From: Mariprofundus micogutta
Lineage (GTDB): Bacteria > Pseudomonadota > Zetaproteobacteria > Mariprofundales > Mariprofundaceae
Length of the DNA stretch: 64,000 nucleotides
Assembly: GCF_001895085.1 (NCBI RefSeq)
Contig: NZ_BDFD01000002.1
Coordinates: 145,507 to 209,506 of the forward strand
Direction: 5' to 3'
Shown here: in pieces, positions 46,273 through 55,108 of the stretch
How the letters are laid out: the number at the start of each line of letters is the position of its first letter
Position numbering within the stretch: position 1 is the stretch's first letter
Made by a program: the position numbers and the translations under genes
The notes under the pieces: model-generated
What the model saw: the letters and a program-made list of their open reading frames with translations, nothing else
The model's database searches: none
What the model was told of the DNA's origin: nothing

Positions 46273-48360
46273 TTATTCTTTCAGCGTTCCCAGCTTCTGC
46301 ATGAGCATCAGCTGGGCACTCTTCAACTGTGTGCGACTCTGCACGCGCTGGTAGGAACCATCCGCTTTCAATTGCCATGTTCCCGTATTATCTGACATAT
46401 ACGGGGTCAGTCCCTGCGCAATCACCTCTTTCTTCAACACGGCATCACGAACAGGGAAACAGGTTTCCACCCGCCTGAGCAGATTGCGCCCCATCCAGTC
46501 GGCACTGGCACAGAACACTTCGCTTTCACCGCTATTATGGAAATAATAAACACGTGTGTGCTCCAGGAAACGACCAAGTACTGAGCGTATACGAATATTC
46601 TCTGAAACCCCGGCAATGCCGGGGCGCAAACAGCAAATGCCACGCACAACAAGATCGATTTTCACACCTGCCTGCGAAGCACGATAGAGCGCCCTGATAA
46701 TCTCAGGCTCTTCAAGCCCGTTCACCTTGGCCCGAATTCCGGCATCTCCACCAGCTCTGGCAATTTCCGTCTCACGTTCTATGCGCTCAAGAAGTCCTTT
46801 CTGCAAAGTGAACGGTGCCGACAACATCGCTTTCAGACGCGTGGCTTTACCAAGTCCGGTCAACTGCTGAAACAATTTATGTACATCCTCTCCAAGCTCG
46901 GGATCACAGCTAAGCAGACCAAAATCAGTATAAAAACTACTCGTGACCGTGTGGTAGTTGCCTGTGCCTAAATGCACATAACGGCGCAGCTTCTTACCCT
47001 CGCGACGCACCACCATGAGCATCTTGCAATGCGTTTTATAACCCACGACACCGTAGACCACCTGCACACCGGCTGCCGAGAATCGATTAGCCAGAGCGAT
47101 ATTCTCCTCTTCATTGAAGCGTGCCATCAACTCAATAACCGCTACCACTTCCTTATTCGCACGTGCAGCCCGCACCAGTGCATCGACCAGAGGAGAATCC
47201 GGCACCACCCGATACATTGTCTGTTTAATCACCAGCACATCAGGATCAGCTGCTGCCTGATTCAGCAATTCCACTACCGGTGCGAAACTCTGGAATGGAT
47301 GGTGCAGCAAGACATCTCCCTGCTGTATAATTTCAAACAGGTTGGGATTTTCGACGCAAAGCTGTTGCGGAACACCTGCCTCAAACACAGGGAACTTAAG
47401 ATCGGCCCTGTCCACCTCATCGTAAATAGCCGCCAGACGATACAGATTTACCAGACCATCAACGCGGTAAAGATCGCTATGCTCCAGGGCAAACTGATGC
47501 AGCAGAAATTCAACCAGCTCCTGCGGACATCGTTGTGAAACCTCCAGTCGCACTTCCTTGCTGAAACGGCGCTCCAGCAGTTCACCGGCAACCGCCTGTT
47601 TCAGATCGACAACATCTTCCTCATCCACCAGCAGGCCACTGTTTCGGGTGATGCGGAATTGATGGCAGGCTTTGGCTTCCATGCCGGGGAAAAAGTCGCC
47701 AACGTGCGCATGAATAATCGAAGAGAGCAGGACAAAACCATGCTCAGAGCCTGCAATCTGATCCGGCAACCTGATCACACGTGGCAGCGAACGCGGCGCC
47801 TGCACAATGGCATAATGAGACTCCCTGCCAAATGCATCCTTACCTTCCAGAGATACGACAAAATTGAGAATCTTACTCAGCAGTCGCGGAAAAGGATGCG
47901 CCGGATCAAGGCCTATCGGGGTTAACAACGGTAACAGTTCACGACGGAAAAAGCGGCGAATCCACGCGGCCTGCTCTTCATTCCAGTCCGCGCGGCGTAA
48001 TATCCTGACTCCTTCGTCTTCCAATGCTGGCAGCAAAGTTTCATTGAGCAGTCTGTACTGGTCTGCCACCAGAGATTCCACACGGCCGCGAACCTGAGAC
48101 AATATCTCTCCGGCAGTTAACCCATCCGCTGCAGTAGACAGGGAGCCCATGGCAAGACGATGTTTTTGCACAGCCACGCGCACTTCAAAAAACTCATCCA
48201 TATTGGTGCTGCTGATACACAGGAAACGCAGTCTTTCCAGAAGTGGTAATGAAGTATCTGCAGCCAATTCAAATACACGTCGATTGAACTGCAGTATACT
48301 CATATCCCGATTCAGATAGAGATCACTATGTTCAAGATCTATAACTGCTTGCTCTGTCAA
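46273..48360 (-). CDS. ppk1: Polyphosphate kinase 1
   Basis: A 695-residue protein, the usual PPK1 length. It starts at TTG 48360 with GAGGTGA five bases upstream. The N-terminal domain begins with DLYLNRDMSILQFNRRV and RLRFLCISSTNMDEFFEVR; the catalytic half has HHPFQSF, YKTHCKMLMV with the phospho-accepting His, LGTGNYH, and the second His region YYFHNSGE followed by SADWMGRNLLRRVE. It makes polyphosphate from ATP. No Pho box was found on its strand. Confidence 0.96.
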   Translation of the reverse strand: MTEQAVIDLEHSDLYLNRDMSILQFNRRVFELAADTSLPLLERLRFLCISSTNMDEFFEVRVAVQKHRLAMGSLSTAADGLTAGEILSQVRGRVESLVADQYRLLNETLLPALEDEGVRILRRADWNEEQAAWIRRFFRRELLPLLTPIGLDPAHPFPRLLSKILNFVVSLEGKDAFGRESHYAIVQAPRSLPRVIRLPDQIAGSEHGFVLLSSIIHAHVGDFFPGMEAKACHQFRITRNSGLLVDEEDVVDLKQAVAGELLERRFSKEVRLEVSQRCPQELVEFLLHQFALEHSDLYRVDGLVNLYRLAAIYDEVDRADLKFPVFEAGVPQQLCVENPNLFEIIQQGDVLLHHPFQSFAPVVELLNQAAADPDVLVIKQTMYRVVPDSPLVDALVRAARANKEVVAVIELMARFNEEENIALANRFSAAGVQVVYGVVGYKTHCKMLMVVRREGKKLRRYVHLGTGNYHTVTSSFYTDFGLLSCDPELGEDVHKLFQQLTGLGKATRLKAMLSAPFTLQKGLLERIERETEIARAGGDAGIRAKVNGLEEPEIIRALYRASQAGVKIDLVVRGICCLRPGIAGVSENIRIRSVLGRFLEHTRVYYFHNSGESEVFCASADWMGRNLLRRVETCFPVRDAVLKKEVIAQGLTPYMSDNTGTWQLKADGSYQRVQSRTQLKSAQLMLMQKLGTLKE

Positions 48361-48503
48361 AGTGTCACCTCGGGAGTATGTTTGTGATAGATATGCAATG
48401 AGACCGTCATTATCTCACAATGCGGCTTTATCTTCCATTATGATTTAATATGGACAGGCCAGGTCTGACACAGACAACAGCATTCCGGATATCAAGCATA
48501 ACG

Positions 48504-48559
48504 CTGTCACAGAACTGTCATTTACATGTCATCAGTTTTACACAAGACCAGCCTATTCT
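48504..48559 (+). promoter_or_regulatory. Pho box array and -10 of the 48-residue protein gene
   Basis: CTGTCAC (48504), CTGTCAT (48515) and ATGTCAT (48526) are spaced exactly 11 bases; a weaker fourth unit TTTACAC (48537-48543) keeps the period. Ten bases later is a -10-like TATTCT (48554-48559), the same geometry as the porin 2 promoter. Confidence 0.78.
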
Positions 48560-48586
48560 GCCACCTGATTCAACAGGAGGAGAACT

Positions 48587-48733
48587 ATGTTTAACGATGA
48601 TCTGGACCTTTGCAAAATCATGCGTTGTTATGCCCAAATGAATCCGCATATCGCGCATGCCGAGATAGCTTTTCTCATGGACCTGCCATGTGATGACGAA
48701 GTTGAATACGATGATAGCCCGGTTTTTGAGTAA
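48587..48733 (+). CDS. Predicted 48-residue acidic cysteine-containing protein under a Pho box
   Basis: ATG 48587 to TAA 48733. An optimal ribosome binding site (AGGAGGAG) lies a few bases upstream, behind the Pho box array at 48504-48543. The product is soluble and acidic (FNDDLDL at the start, CDDEVEYDDSPVFE at the end), with three Cys (9, 14, 35) and two His close together (HIAHAE). There is no signal peptide or membrane span. It lies between the divergent ppk1 start and xseA. No family recognised. Promoter, binding site and position make it very likely a real gene of the Pho response. Confidence 0.65.
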   Translation: MFNDDLDLCKIMRCYAQMNPHIAHAEIAFLMDLPCDDEVEYDDSPVFE

Positions 48734-48791
48734 AAATCCCGAGCTAACAATCCTTTATTGACCGGGAGAGGAAGCACGACACAATATCCGT

Positions 48792-50201
48792 GTGTCTTCT
48801 GATCCCAAAGTCTTATCGGTTACCGAACTTACTGCCCACATCAAACAGGTGCTGGAGCAGGGGTTTTCCCAGGTCAGGCTCATTGGAGAAGTATCGCGTC
48901 TGACCAGTCCTGCTTCCGGTCATCTCTATTTCACTATTAAAGATGCGCATGCGGCAATTTCTGCAGTGGTATGGCGCTCTACCGCCATGCGACTGAAAAA
49001 CAGACCTGAAGAGGGTGGCGAGTTCATCTTTTCCGGCCACCTCAGCCTCTATGAACCACGCGGCAGTTATCAGTTAATAGTGACCCGGATCGAAGTTGCC
49101 GGAGCAGGACAACTTGCCGACGAATATGAACGCCGCAAACAACTGTTTGCTGAGCGCGGCTGGTTTGACAGCAATGCAAAACTGGCGATCCCGACACTGC
49201 CCAGGCACATCGGCATTATCACCTCAGCTACGGCTGCCGCATTTGGAGATGTGAAAAAGGTACTGGCCACACGTCCTGCCTGGCTTGAACTAACACTCTC
49301 CCCCGCTGTGGTTCAGGGCAGCACTGCGCCGCGAAGTATCGCCACTGCCATGAGTAAGATATCGGCCATGTCTCATCCTCCTGATGTGCTGCTGATCATA
49401 CGCGGCGGAGGCAGCATGGAAGACCTCTGGTGTTTCAATGATGAAACAGTTGTCAAAGCCATCGTTGATTGCCCGATCCCGGTGATCTCCGGCATTGGTC
49501 ACGAAATCGATATCACACTGGCTGATCTGGCTGCCGATGTACGTGCGGCAACACCATCCAATGCAGCCGAGATATGCTGCCCGGCAAAAGATGAATTGCG
49601 CGAGCAGCTGCCCCGACTGAGTTCGCTGTCACGGCTGATCAGACAACATGCCGGGCAGCTATCGCGAACACATGACAACCTGCAACAAAGGCAGACCTCA
49701 AGCTGGCAGCGACAGATGGATGCCAGACACCATCAAAGTGAGCAGTCCCTGAGGCGACTGAGCCATGCCGCTCAAATCAACATCCAGCAGATGCGCCAGC
49801 CCCTGCGTCAAATAGAAAAGCGTCTCTTCCCCCTTCAGCCGGGGCAACGCCTGCAACAGCAACGAGCACTCTGGAACGACAGACGTCATGAACTGGCGCA
49901 GGGATTGAAGTTTGCATTGCAACATCGACGCAGGCATTTGGATTTTTCACGACAACAGTTACACGATCAGACACGTCAACTGCAGCGCATACAACAACGA
50001 TTTGCCGTACTCTCGGGCAAACTCTCTGAACTGAGTCCTGAAAAAGTACTCGATCGCGGCTACAGCCTGAATTATGCGGCAGATGGCAGCCTGATCACCC
50101 GTGCCATGCAGCTTAAAACTGGTGATGCCATGCAGATTCGCTTCAGAGATGGTGCTGCCAATACCCGTATTGAATCCATAACCAAGGAAAAGAACTCATG
50201 A
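48792..50201 (+). CDS. xseA: Exodeoxyribonuclease VII large subunit
   Basis: A 469-residue protein that degrades single-stranded DNA with the small subunit XseB (not in this window). It starts at GTG 48792, matching the family start (KVLSVTEL). Residues 1-100 are an OB-fold (VRLIGEVSRLTSPASGHLYFTIKD); the catalytic domain has IGIITSATAAAFGDV, DVLLIIRGGGSMEDLWCFND, PVISGIGHEIDITLADLAADVRAATPSNAAE; a long Gln/Arg-rich coiled coil (about 275-410) precedes the tail with VLDRGYSL. The ribosome binding site is not obvious. Its stop overlaps the peptidase start (ATGA). Confidence 0.95.
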   Translation: MSSDPKVLSVTELTAHIKQVLEQGFSQVRLIGEVSRLTSPASGHLYFTIKDAHAAISAVVWRSTAMRLKNRPEEGGEFIFSGHLSLYEPRGSYQLIVTRIEVAGAGQLADEYERRKQLFAERGWFDSNAKLAIPTLPRHIGIITSATAAAFGDVKKVLATRPAWLELTLSPAVVQGSTAPRSIATAMSKISAMSHPPDVLLIIRGGGSMEDLWCFNDETVVKAIVDCPIPVISGIGHEIDITLADLAADVRAATPSNAAEICCPAKDELREQLPRLSSLSRLIRQHAGQLSRTHDNLQQRQTSSWQRQMDARHHQSEQSLRRLSHAAQINIQQMRQPLRQIEKRLFPLQPGQRLQQQRALWNDRRHELAQGLKFALQHRRRHLDFSRQQLHDQTRQLQRIQQRFAVLSGKLSELSPEKVLDRGYSLNYAADGSLITRAMQLKTGDAMQIRFRDGAANTRIESITKEKNS

Positions 50202-51001
50202 AACTGATCTCACTATGCATATCCCTTATACTTTTCAGCAACTTACCCCAGGCAGCCGAATGGAGTGCCATTCAGGGAGATGTTGTCAGCATCAAAGCAT
50301 CGTTTGAAGCTGATAAAGTCCGTCTCTGGTGTTTTGGTAAAAAATGGCCGGCCAAGCTACAAGCAGACGGATCATGGAAGGGCTGGATCGGCATCGATCT
50401 AAAAACCAAACCGGGAACTTATCCTATTGAATGGTCCAACGGCAAACGGATCGTGGCAAAGGATTCTGTGACCGTCAGCAAAGGGGAATTCCGTATTTCC
50501 CATATCACAGTGGAAAAGAAAATGGCTGATTTTGATGCGCCGACATTGAAACGTATACGCAGTGAGGCAAAACTGTTGAGGGCCACCTATATTGCAGCCG
50601 TTGATGCCACCCCGGACATTCACATGGACGGAAAACCTGCTGAAGGGATTGAATCCACCCCATTCGGAGCTCAACGTTATGTGAATGGTGCAGCGCGTTC
50701 TCCTCACTCCGGTATCGATATTGCGGCCCCCGCAGGCACACCTATTACTGCACCGCTGGCAGGCAAAGTACTGCATGTGGCCGACATGTATCTGAATGGC
50801 AAAACAGTAGCCATCGGACACGGTAATGGATTAGTCTCCGTATACTCACATATGCAATCGACAGACGTAACCATCGGGCAATGGATTCAAGCACATCAGA
50901 AAATCGGTGAGATGGGCTCAACGGGCAGAGCAACCGGCCCGCATTTGCATTGGGGGGTACGTTTTCACAATGCTCGTGTGAATCCGGAAAGTCTGCTATA
51001 A
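50198..51001 (+). CDS. M23 family (LytM) metallopeptidase, exported
   Basis: A 267-residue protein with a signal peptide (about 1-19, ending QAA). An N-terminal beta-rich region (about 20-100) precedes the LytM domain (about 160-267): RSPHSGIDIAAPAGTPITAPLAG carries the first zinc His and Asp, and HLHWGVRFHNARVNPESLL carries the HxH pair. Such enzymes cut peptidoglycan cross-links in the periplasm. All zinc ligands are present, so it should be active. Translationally coupled to xseA. Confidence 0.9.
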   Translation: MKLISLCISLILFSNLPQAAEWSAIQGDVVSIKASFEADKVRLWCFGKKWPAKLQADGSWKGWIGIDLKTKPGTYPIEWSNGKRIVAKDSVTVSKGEFRISHITVEKKMADFDAPTLKRIRSEAKLLRATYIAAVDATPDIHMDGKPAEGIESTPFGAQRYVNGAARSPHSGIDIAAPAGTPITAPLAGKVLHVADMYLNGKTVAIGHGNGLVSVYSHMQSTDVTIGQWIQAHQKIGEMGSTGRATGPHLHWGVRFHNARVNPESLL

Positions 51002-51071
51002 TCAAGTAGTAAATCGCCCAGGGAAGGGGCTTTACAGCCACACATAACGGCTGATAAAGGAGTGAATAGAG

Positions 51072-51458
51072 ATGGAAATTAAAGTTCTTATCATTGATGA
51101 CGAAGATTCAGTTCAGAGTATTCTGGCTGCATTCCTCAATCGTTATGTCAGTGAGAAAGGCATGCAGAGTAATATTGTCAGCATGAGCGATCCTGTACAG
51201 AGCCTTTTCGAACTCACCACACATGGTAGCGAATATCAGCTGATCCTGCTTGATGTTCGCATTCCCAAGCTGAGCGGTGACGAAATTTACAGTTCGCTGG
51301 AACAGGTGAATCCGGAGATTCTGGACAGCATTATCTTTATCACAGGTTATCCCGAAGACCTGTACGACCGTTTTCCTGACAAAACATTTAATGTCCTTCA
51401 AAAACCGTTCCGCTATAACAGTTTCTCAGAAAAACTGGACAGCCTGCTCGGTTCCTGA
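51072..51458 (+). CDS. Single-domain response regulator
   Basis: A 128-residue CheY-like receiver. The acidic pocket IIDDEDSV, the phospho-acceptor Asp in LILLDVRIPKLSGDEI (near 56) and the Lys in [10 protein letters not shown] are present, as is the Thr of IFITGYPED. There is no output domain, so it must act through protein contacts. It could receive phosphate from one of the hybrid kinases of the window, but no cognate kinase is adjacent. The ribosome binding site GGAG precedes ATG 51072. Confidence 0.88.
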   Translation: MEIKVLIIDDEDSVQSILAAFLNRYVSEKGMQSNIVSMSDPVQSLFELTTHGSEYQLILLDVRIPKLSGDEIYSSLEQVNPEILDSIIFITGYPEDLYDRFPDKTFNVLQKPFRYNSFSEKLDSLLGS

Positions 51459-51466
51459 ACCCTTTT

Positions 51467-52057
51467 ATGGCATCCCCACTGAACTGGCACGCCTCAATGG
51501 TCGAGCATCGTACAGCATGGATTGTTGCCAGCCTGTCGCTGCTGATTATGCTCATAGCAGCTGTGAAACCGGATCTGTTTGAAGCCGGACCTGACAGACC
51601 GGCAGTCGCCGAACAACAGCTTCAGAAAGTTTATCCGGACGAGCAGAAAGCCATTGAAGAAAATTCCGTTGCAGATTCCGTAGCAAAAAAAGACGTTATA
51701 GCAGAGCCGTTCAAGCCAGCTGTGATTGATGCGAAACCGGCCACAAAAAAAGCTGTCCCGGTAGAAAAAAAGGTCACCAAAGCGGTTAAACAGCCAGCGG
51801 TTGTCAAAACAGTTAAAAAAGCTGCCAGCGGTTACTATATTCAGCTGGGAGCATTCAATGAAAAACCTCGTGCGCAGGGGCTCGTCGATCAACTCAGGCA
51901 GTCAGGCTGGCATGGCCTGATCAATGAGAAATCAACAGGACTCTTTGCAGTATGGGCAGGCCCGGAAAGTAACCGCAAAGCAGCTGAAACCCTGCAACAG
52001 GCCATTGAACGCAAATTAAAATTGAAGGGTTTTATTATTCACCACAAAGCTCCATGA
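51467..52057 (+). CDS. SPOR domain membrane protein
   Basis: A 196-residue protein: a short cytoplasmic N-terminus, one membrane helix (about 19-35, AWIVASLSLLIMLIAAV), a Lys/Ala/Pro/Val-rich linker (about 60-120), and a C-terminal SPOR domain (SGYYIQLGAFNEKPRAQGLVDQL, LFAVWAGPESNRKAAETLQQ). SPOR domains bind septal glycan strands lacking stem peptides, so it is probably a division-associated protein, fitting the M23 peptidase nearby. Its stop overlaps the ggt start (ATGA). Confidence 0.88.
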   Translation: MASPLNWHASMVEHRTAWIVASLSLLIMLIAAVKPDLFEAGPDRPAVAEQQLQKVYPDEQKAIEENSVADSVAKKDVIAEPFKPAVIDAKPATKKAVPVEKKVTKAVKQPAVVKTVKKAASGYYIQLGAFNEKPRAQGLVDQLRQSGWHGLINEKSTGLFAVWAGPESNRKAAETLQQAIERKLKLKGFIIHHKAP

Positions 52058-53664
52058 GTTCCAGACAAGCAAGAGGGGCTGTAGCCGCAGGTCATCCGGC
52101 CACAGCTGAGGCCGGGGCTGCTATTCTCAAAGCAGGCGGCAATGCTGTGGATGCAGCGATTGCGGCACTGGTAACATCTTTTACTGCTGAGCCTGTACTG
52201 ACTGCTGCAGGCGGTGGTGGGTTTATGCTGGTTGCAGACTCTCACAGGCAAAACACCCTCTATGATGGTTTTGCCCGCATGCCAATGGGCAGCATGCCAA
52301 AAGGCATCGAAGCCGAGCTCAAACCGATCCCTATAGATTTTGGCGATACCATACAGACCTTCCATATCGGCCAGGCATCGATCGGTACCCCCTCATTGAT
52401 GTCCATGCTGTTCACTGCACATGAAAATCACGGCAGGCTGCCACTGCGTGAAGTACTGGCTCCGGGAATGGATGCAGCCAAAAGCGGCATTCGGCTCAAT
52501 GAACTGCAAGCATCATTCATCGAACTTCTGCGTCCGATCCTGACTGATCATGAAAGTGGAAAATCATTGCATGCGCCGGCACGAACGGGTGAATTCAGCG
52601 GCGAATTATGGCGGCACGGAGAATCATTCCGTAATCCTGATCTGGCGCATACACTGGATATGCTGCTGCATGAAGGCATTGCCGAGATGTACCAGGGGGA
52701 CCTGGCAAAAGAGATCGTCAAAGCCTGCAGCCCACATGGTCTGCTTGGCATGGATGATATGCGCGCATCTCAGGTACACATCCGCAAACCGCTGAGTACA
52801 AACATTCTGGGTGGCACCATGCTCACCAATCCCGCCCCGTCCTCCGGCGGTCTGTTAATCGCCTTTGCTGCCAATCTGCTCAAACATTGTCAGATTCTGA
52901 ACGAAGCGAAAAAACTGCCATGGCCGGTATTGATGGCAGAAGCTTTGTCTGCAGCCAGCAGGCTTCGCCAGCAGGGACTCGATGCACACATTCACGATCC
53001 CGGCATCGAAAAAGAGATGCTGCACGGCACTCAGATTGAAGTCGCTGTGCGGCATATTCGCAAGCGTTTATCCGGTATGCATAACGAGATGCCGCAAGAA
53101 CCAAAAAACCGTCATGGCAGCACAACTCATATCAGCGTAATCGACACCGATGGTATGGCTGTATCGATGACGACAAGCAATGGTGAGGGATCCGGCATTG
53201 TGGTTCCCGGAACCGGCATTCACCTGAACAACATGCTCGGTGAAGAAGATATTAACCCTCTCGGTTTTCATGCTCTGCCCGGTGGAGCCACGCTCTCATC
53301 CATGATGGCACCTTCGATTTTCATGGAGAACGGGAAGCCATCACTGGTTCTCGGCAGTGGTGGTTCGAATCGTCTGCGTGGTGCCATTCTGCAAGTGTTG
53401 ATGCATCATAAATTACTCGGTGAACATATCGAACAGGCCGTGCAGGCACCGCGCCTGCACAATGAAGGCAACGAGCTGGATATTGAACCCGGTCTGCTTG
53501 GCGATTATGAGCGTCACTTGCTCACAACACTCGGCTGGTCTCTGCGTGAATGGCAACAGCAGAGTGTCTATTTCGGTGGGGTGCATGCCATTGCACGCAG
53601 GCCGGATGGAAACCTGCACGGCTGCGGAGACTCCCGCCGGGGCGGAGCTGTAGCATACGCATGA
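52054..53664 (+). CDS. Gamma-glutamyltransferase family protein, cytoplasmic form
   Basis: A 536-residue Ntn-hydrolase precursor. The N-terminal half starts with AAGHPATAEAGAAILKAGGNAVDAAIA and GGGGFMLV; the self-cleavage site with the nucleophile Thr is in GSTTHISVIDTDG (near 350), and the small subunit has the oxyanion loop SGIVVPGTGIHLNNMLGEED and APSIFMENGKPSLVLGSGGSNR. It cleaves gamma-glutamyl bonds such as in glutathione. It lacks a signal peptide, unlike E. coli Ggt, so it should be cytoplasmic. ATGA overlaps at both ends bind it into the SPOR-ggt-folK run. Confidence 0.9.
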   Translation: MSSRQARGAVAAGHPATAEAGAAILKAGGNAVDAAIAALVTSFTAEPVLTAAGGGGFMLVADSHRQNTLYDGFARMPMGSMPKGIEAELKPIPIDFGDTIQTFHIGQASIGTPSLMSMLFTAHENHGRLPLREVLAPGMDAAKSGIRLNELQASFIELLRPILTDHESGKSLHAPARTGEFSGELWRHGESFRNPDLAHTLDMLLHEGIAEMYQGDLAKEIVKACSPHGLLGMDDMRASQVHIRKPLSTNILGGTMLTNPAPSSGGLLIAFAANLLKHCQILNEAKKLPWPVLMAEALSAASRLRQQGLDAHIHDPGIEKEMLHGTQIEVAVRHIRKRLSGMHNEMPQEPKNRHGSTTHISVIDTDGMAVSMTTSNGEGSGIVVPGTGIHLNNMLGEEDINPLGFHALPGGATLSSMMAPSIFMENGKPSLVLGSGGSNRLRGAILQVLMHHKLLGEHIEQAVQAPRLHNEGNELDIEPGLLGDYERHLLTTLGWSLREWQQQSVYFGGVHAIARRPDGNLHGCGDSRRGGAVAYA

Positions 53665-54158
53665 AAACAGTGTTCATCGCCCTGGGAGGCAATCTGGGAG
53701 AGGTCAGAGAGCATTTTATAGCCGCCCGCTCAGACATTGACCGATTGCAGAACACCTCGGTAAGCGCCTCATCCCTGCTCTACCGCACACCTCCTGTTGG
53801 GCCTGCCGGACAACCCGATTACCTGAATGCCGTGATACGTATTCAAACCGATCTGGATCCGCTTGCCCTGCTGGATGCCCTGCAGCAGATCGAAAACAGA
53901 TATGGTCGTGAACGTCTCGAACACTGGGGCGCTCGCACTCTGGATCTGGATATCATTGCCATAGCATCAGACATCATCACAAGTGAGCGGCTGGTCATTC
54001 CGCATCCACACATGTTTGACCGGCAGTTTGTCTTACAACCGCTATGCGATCTGGCTCCACAGTGGCAACATCCACAACTGGGAGAATCAGCAACTCACAG
54101 ACTGAAACAGATCATTGAGACTGGTGAAGCACCATTACCTGAGGGGGAAGCATGGTAA
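53661..54158 (+). CDS. folK: 6-hydroxymethyl-7,8-dihydropterin pyrophosphokinase
   Basis: About 165 residues from ATG 53661, overlapping the ggt stop; the frame extends upstream within ggt but folate HPPK proteins start at this point (TVFIALGGNLGEV). The signatures YRTPPVGPAGQPDYLNAV and the catalytic WGARTLDLDIIAIASD followed by LVIPHPHMFDRQFVLQPL are complete. It transfers pyrophosphate to the pterin in folate synthesis. Overlaps the kinase gene by 7 bases. Confidence 0.95.
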   Translation: MKTVFIALGGNLGEVREHFIAARSDIDRLQNTSVSASSLLYRTPPVGPAGQPDYLNAVIRIQTDLDPLALLDALQQIENRYGRERLEHWGARTLDLDIIAIASDIITSERLVIPHPHMFDRQFVLQPLCDLAPQWQHPQLGESATHRLKQIIETGEAPLPEGEAW

Positions 54159-54823
54159 CACTGATGGACAAGCGCTTTGGCAAGAGACCATTGAATCAGT
54201 GCCATATCGCGGTTGAAGGTGCGATTGGTGTCGGCAAAACAACATTGACGCAGAAACTGGCAGACAAACTGGGAGCGTCCACCTTCTTTGAGCACGTTGA
54301 CGACAATCCATTTATCGAGCTCTTCTATCAGGACCCATCACGTCACGCGCTCTCTGTTCAGTTATCCTTCCTCTTCTCCCGCCTGAAACAGTGGCAGTCG
54401 CTGAATCAGCAGGATCTGTTTTCACAAGGTGTGGTCAGCGACTATATCTTTGCCAAGGATCACCTGTTTGCCACGGTCACCCTTTCCGATGAAGAGCTGG
54501 CCTTGTATGAACAAGTTGCCAAACTGGTATCGGTCGATATTCACAAACCGGATCTGGTGATCTACCTGCAATCCAACCCGAAAATCATCATGGAACGCAT
54601 CCGAGGCCGTAACCGCCCAATGGAAGCCGGCCTGAATTCCGAATACCTGCAGAAAGTCATGACCGCATATGATCAATATTTCTTTCACTATCAGGAAGCA
54701 CCACTGCTGATCGTGCAGACTGATCGTATGAATTTTGCTGAAAAAGATGAAACCATTGATGCGCTGATTGAACGCATCGGCAAGATGCAATCACACAATG
54801 AATTCTGGGCTGATTACTCCTGA
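54152..54823 (+). CDS. Deoxynucleoside kinase (deoxyadenosine/deoxyguanosine kinase-like)
   Basis: A 223-residue P-loop kinase: Walker A VEGAIGVGKTTL (near 27), the substrate-specific FEHVDDNPFIELFYQDPSR, the DYIFAKDHLFA (D/E-R-S-like) segment, and the lid RIRGRNRPMEAGLNSEYLQ. It phosphorylates deoxynucleosides in salvage. A dNK gene between folK and panB is a layout found in many proteobacteria. Which base it prefers cannot be read. It overlaps folK by 7 bases. Confidence 0.88.
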   Translation: MVTLMDKRFGKRPLNQCHIAVEGAIGVGKTTLTQKLADKLGASTFFEHVDDNPFIELFYQDPSRHALSVQLSFLFSRLKQWQSLNQQDLFSQGVVSDYIFAKDHLFATVTLSDEELALYEQVAKLVSVDIHKPDLVIYLQSNPKIIMERIRGRNRPMEAGLNSEYLQKVMTAYDQYFFHYQEAPLLIVQTDRMNFAEKDETIDALIERIGKMQSHNEFWADYS

Positions 54824-54849
54824 TAAAAAGATAATCCAAAGCTTTCAGC

Positions 54850-54870
54850 GCAGAGTACGCAAAGGTACGT
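54850..54870 (-). repeat. Dispersed GCGTACCTTTGCGTAC-type repeat, inverted copy
   Basis: This copy reads on the minus strand and faces the longer copy at 54976-55010, so the two can form an inverted repeat across about 105 bases between the dNK and panB genes. Confidence 0.6.
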
Positions 54871-54975
54871 AGAATAAAGTCAGAATGAAATAAAAGCACA
54901 AGATTAACAGTGTGGACATTCCTTTTTTCAAGTACCAGGACCTCACCCATAGATTTTACTTCTTTAGGTTTCTTT

Positions 54976-55010
54976 CGCGTACCTTTGCGTACCTTTGCGT
55001 ACTCTACGGT
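54976..55010 (+). repeat. Dispersed GCGTACCTTTGCGTAC-type repeat, tandemly doubled copy
   Basis: The 11-base unit CGTACCTTTGC is repeated here, then followed by GTACTCTACGGT. The same core occurs at 59991-60022 and partly at 63831-63843, always between genes. Confidence 0.65.
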
Positions 55011-55108
55011 AAAAAAAACCGGAAATTCGCCTTATTCGACGAGTCGATATATGATGCGCACATCCTGAAAGACGGTACCGGCAACGGACCGAAGCAGAAA
55101 GGAATGAG

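Noticed and set aside
48353..48368. Two TGTCA units at the ppk1 start as a Pho box
   Set aside because: They are 8 bases apart and overlap the ribosome binding site and start codon.
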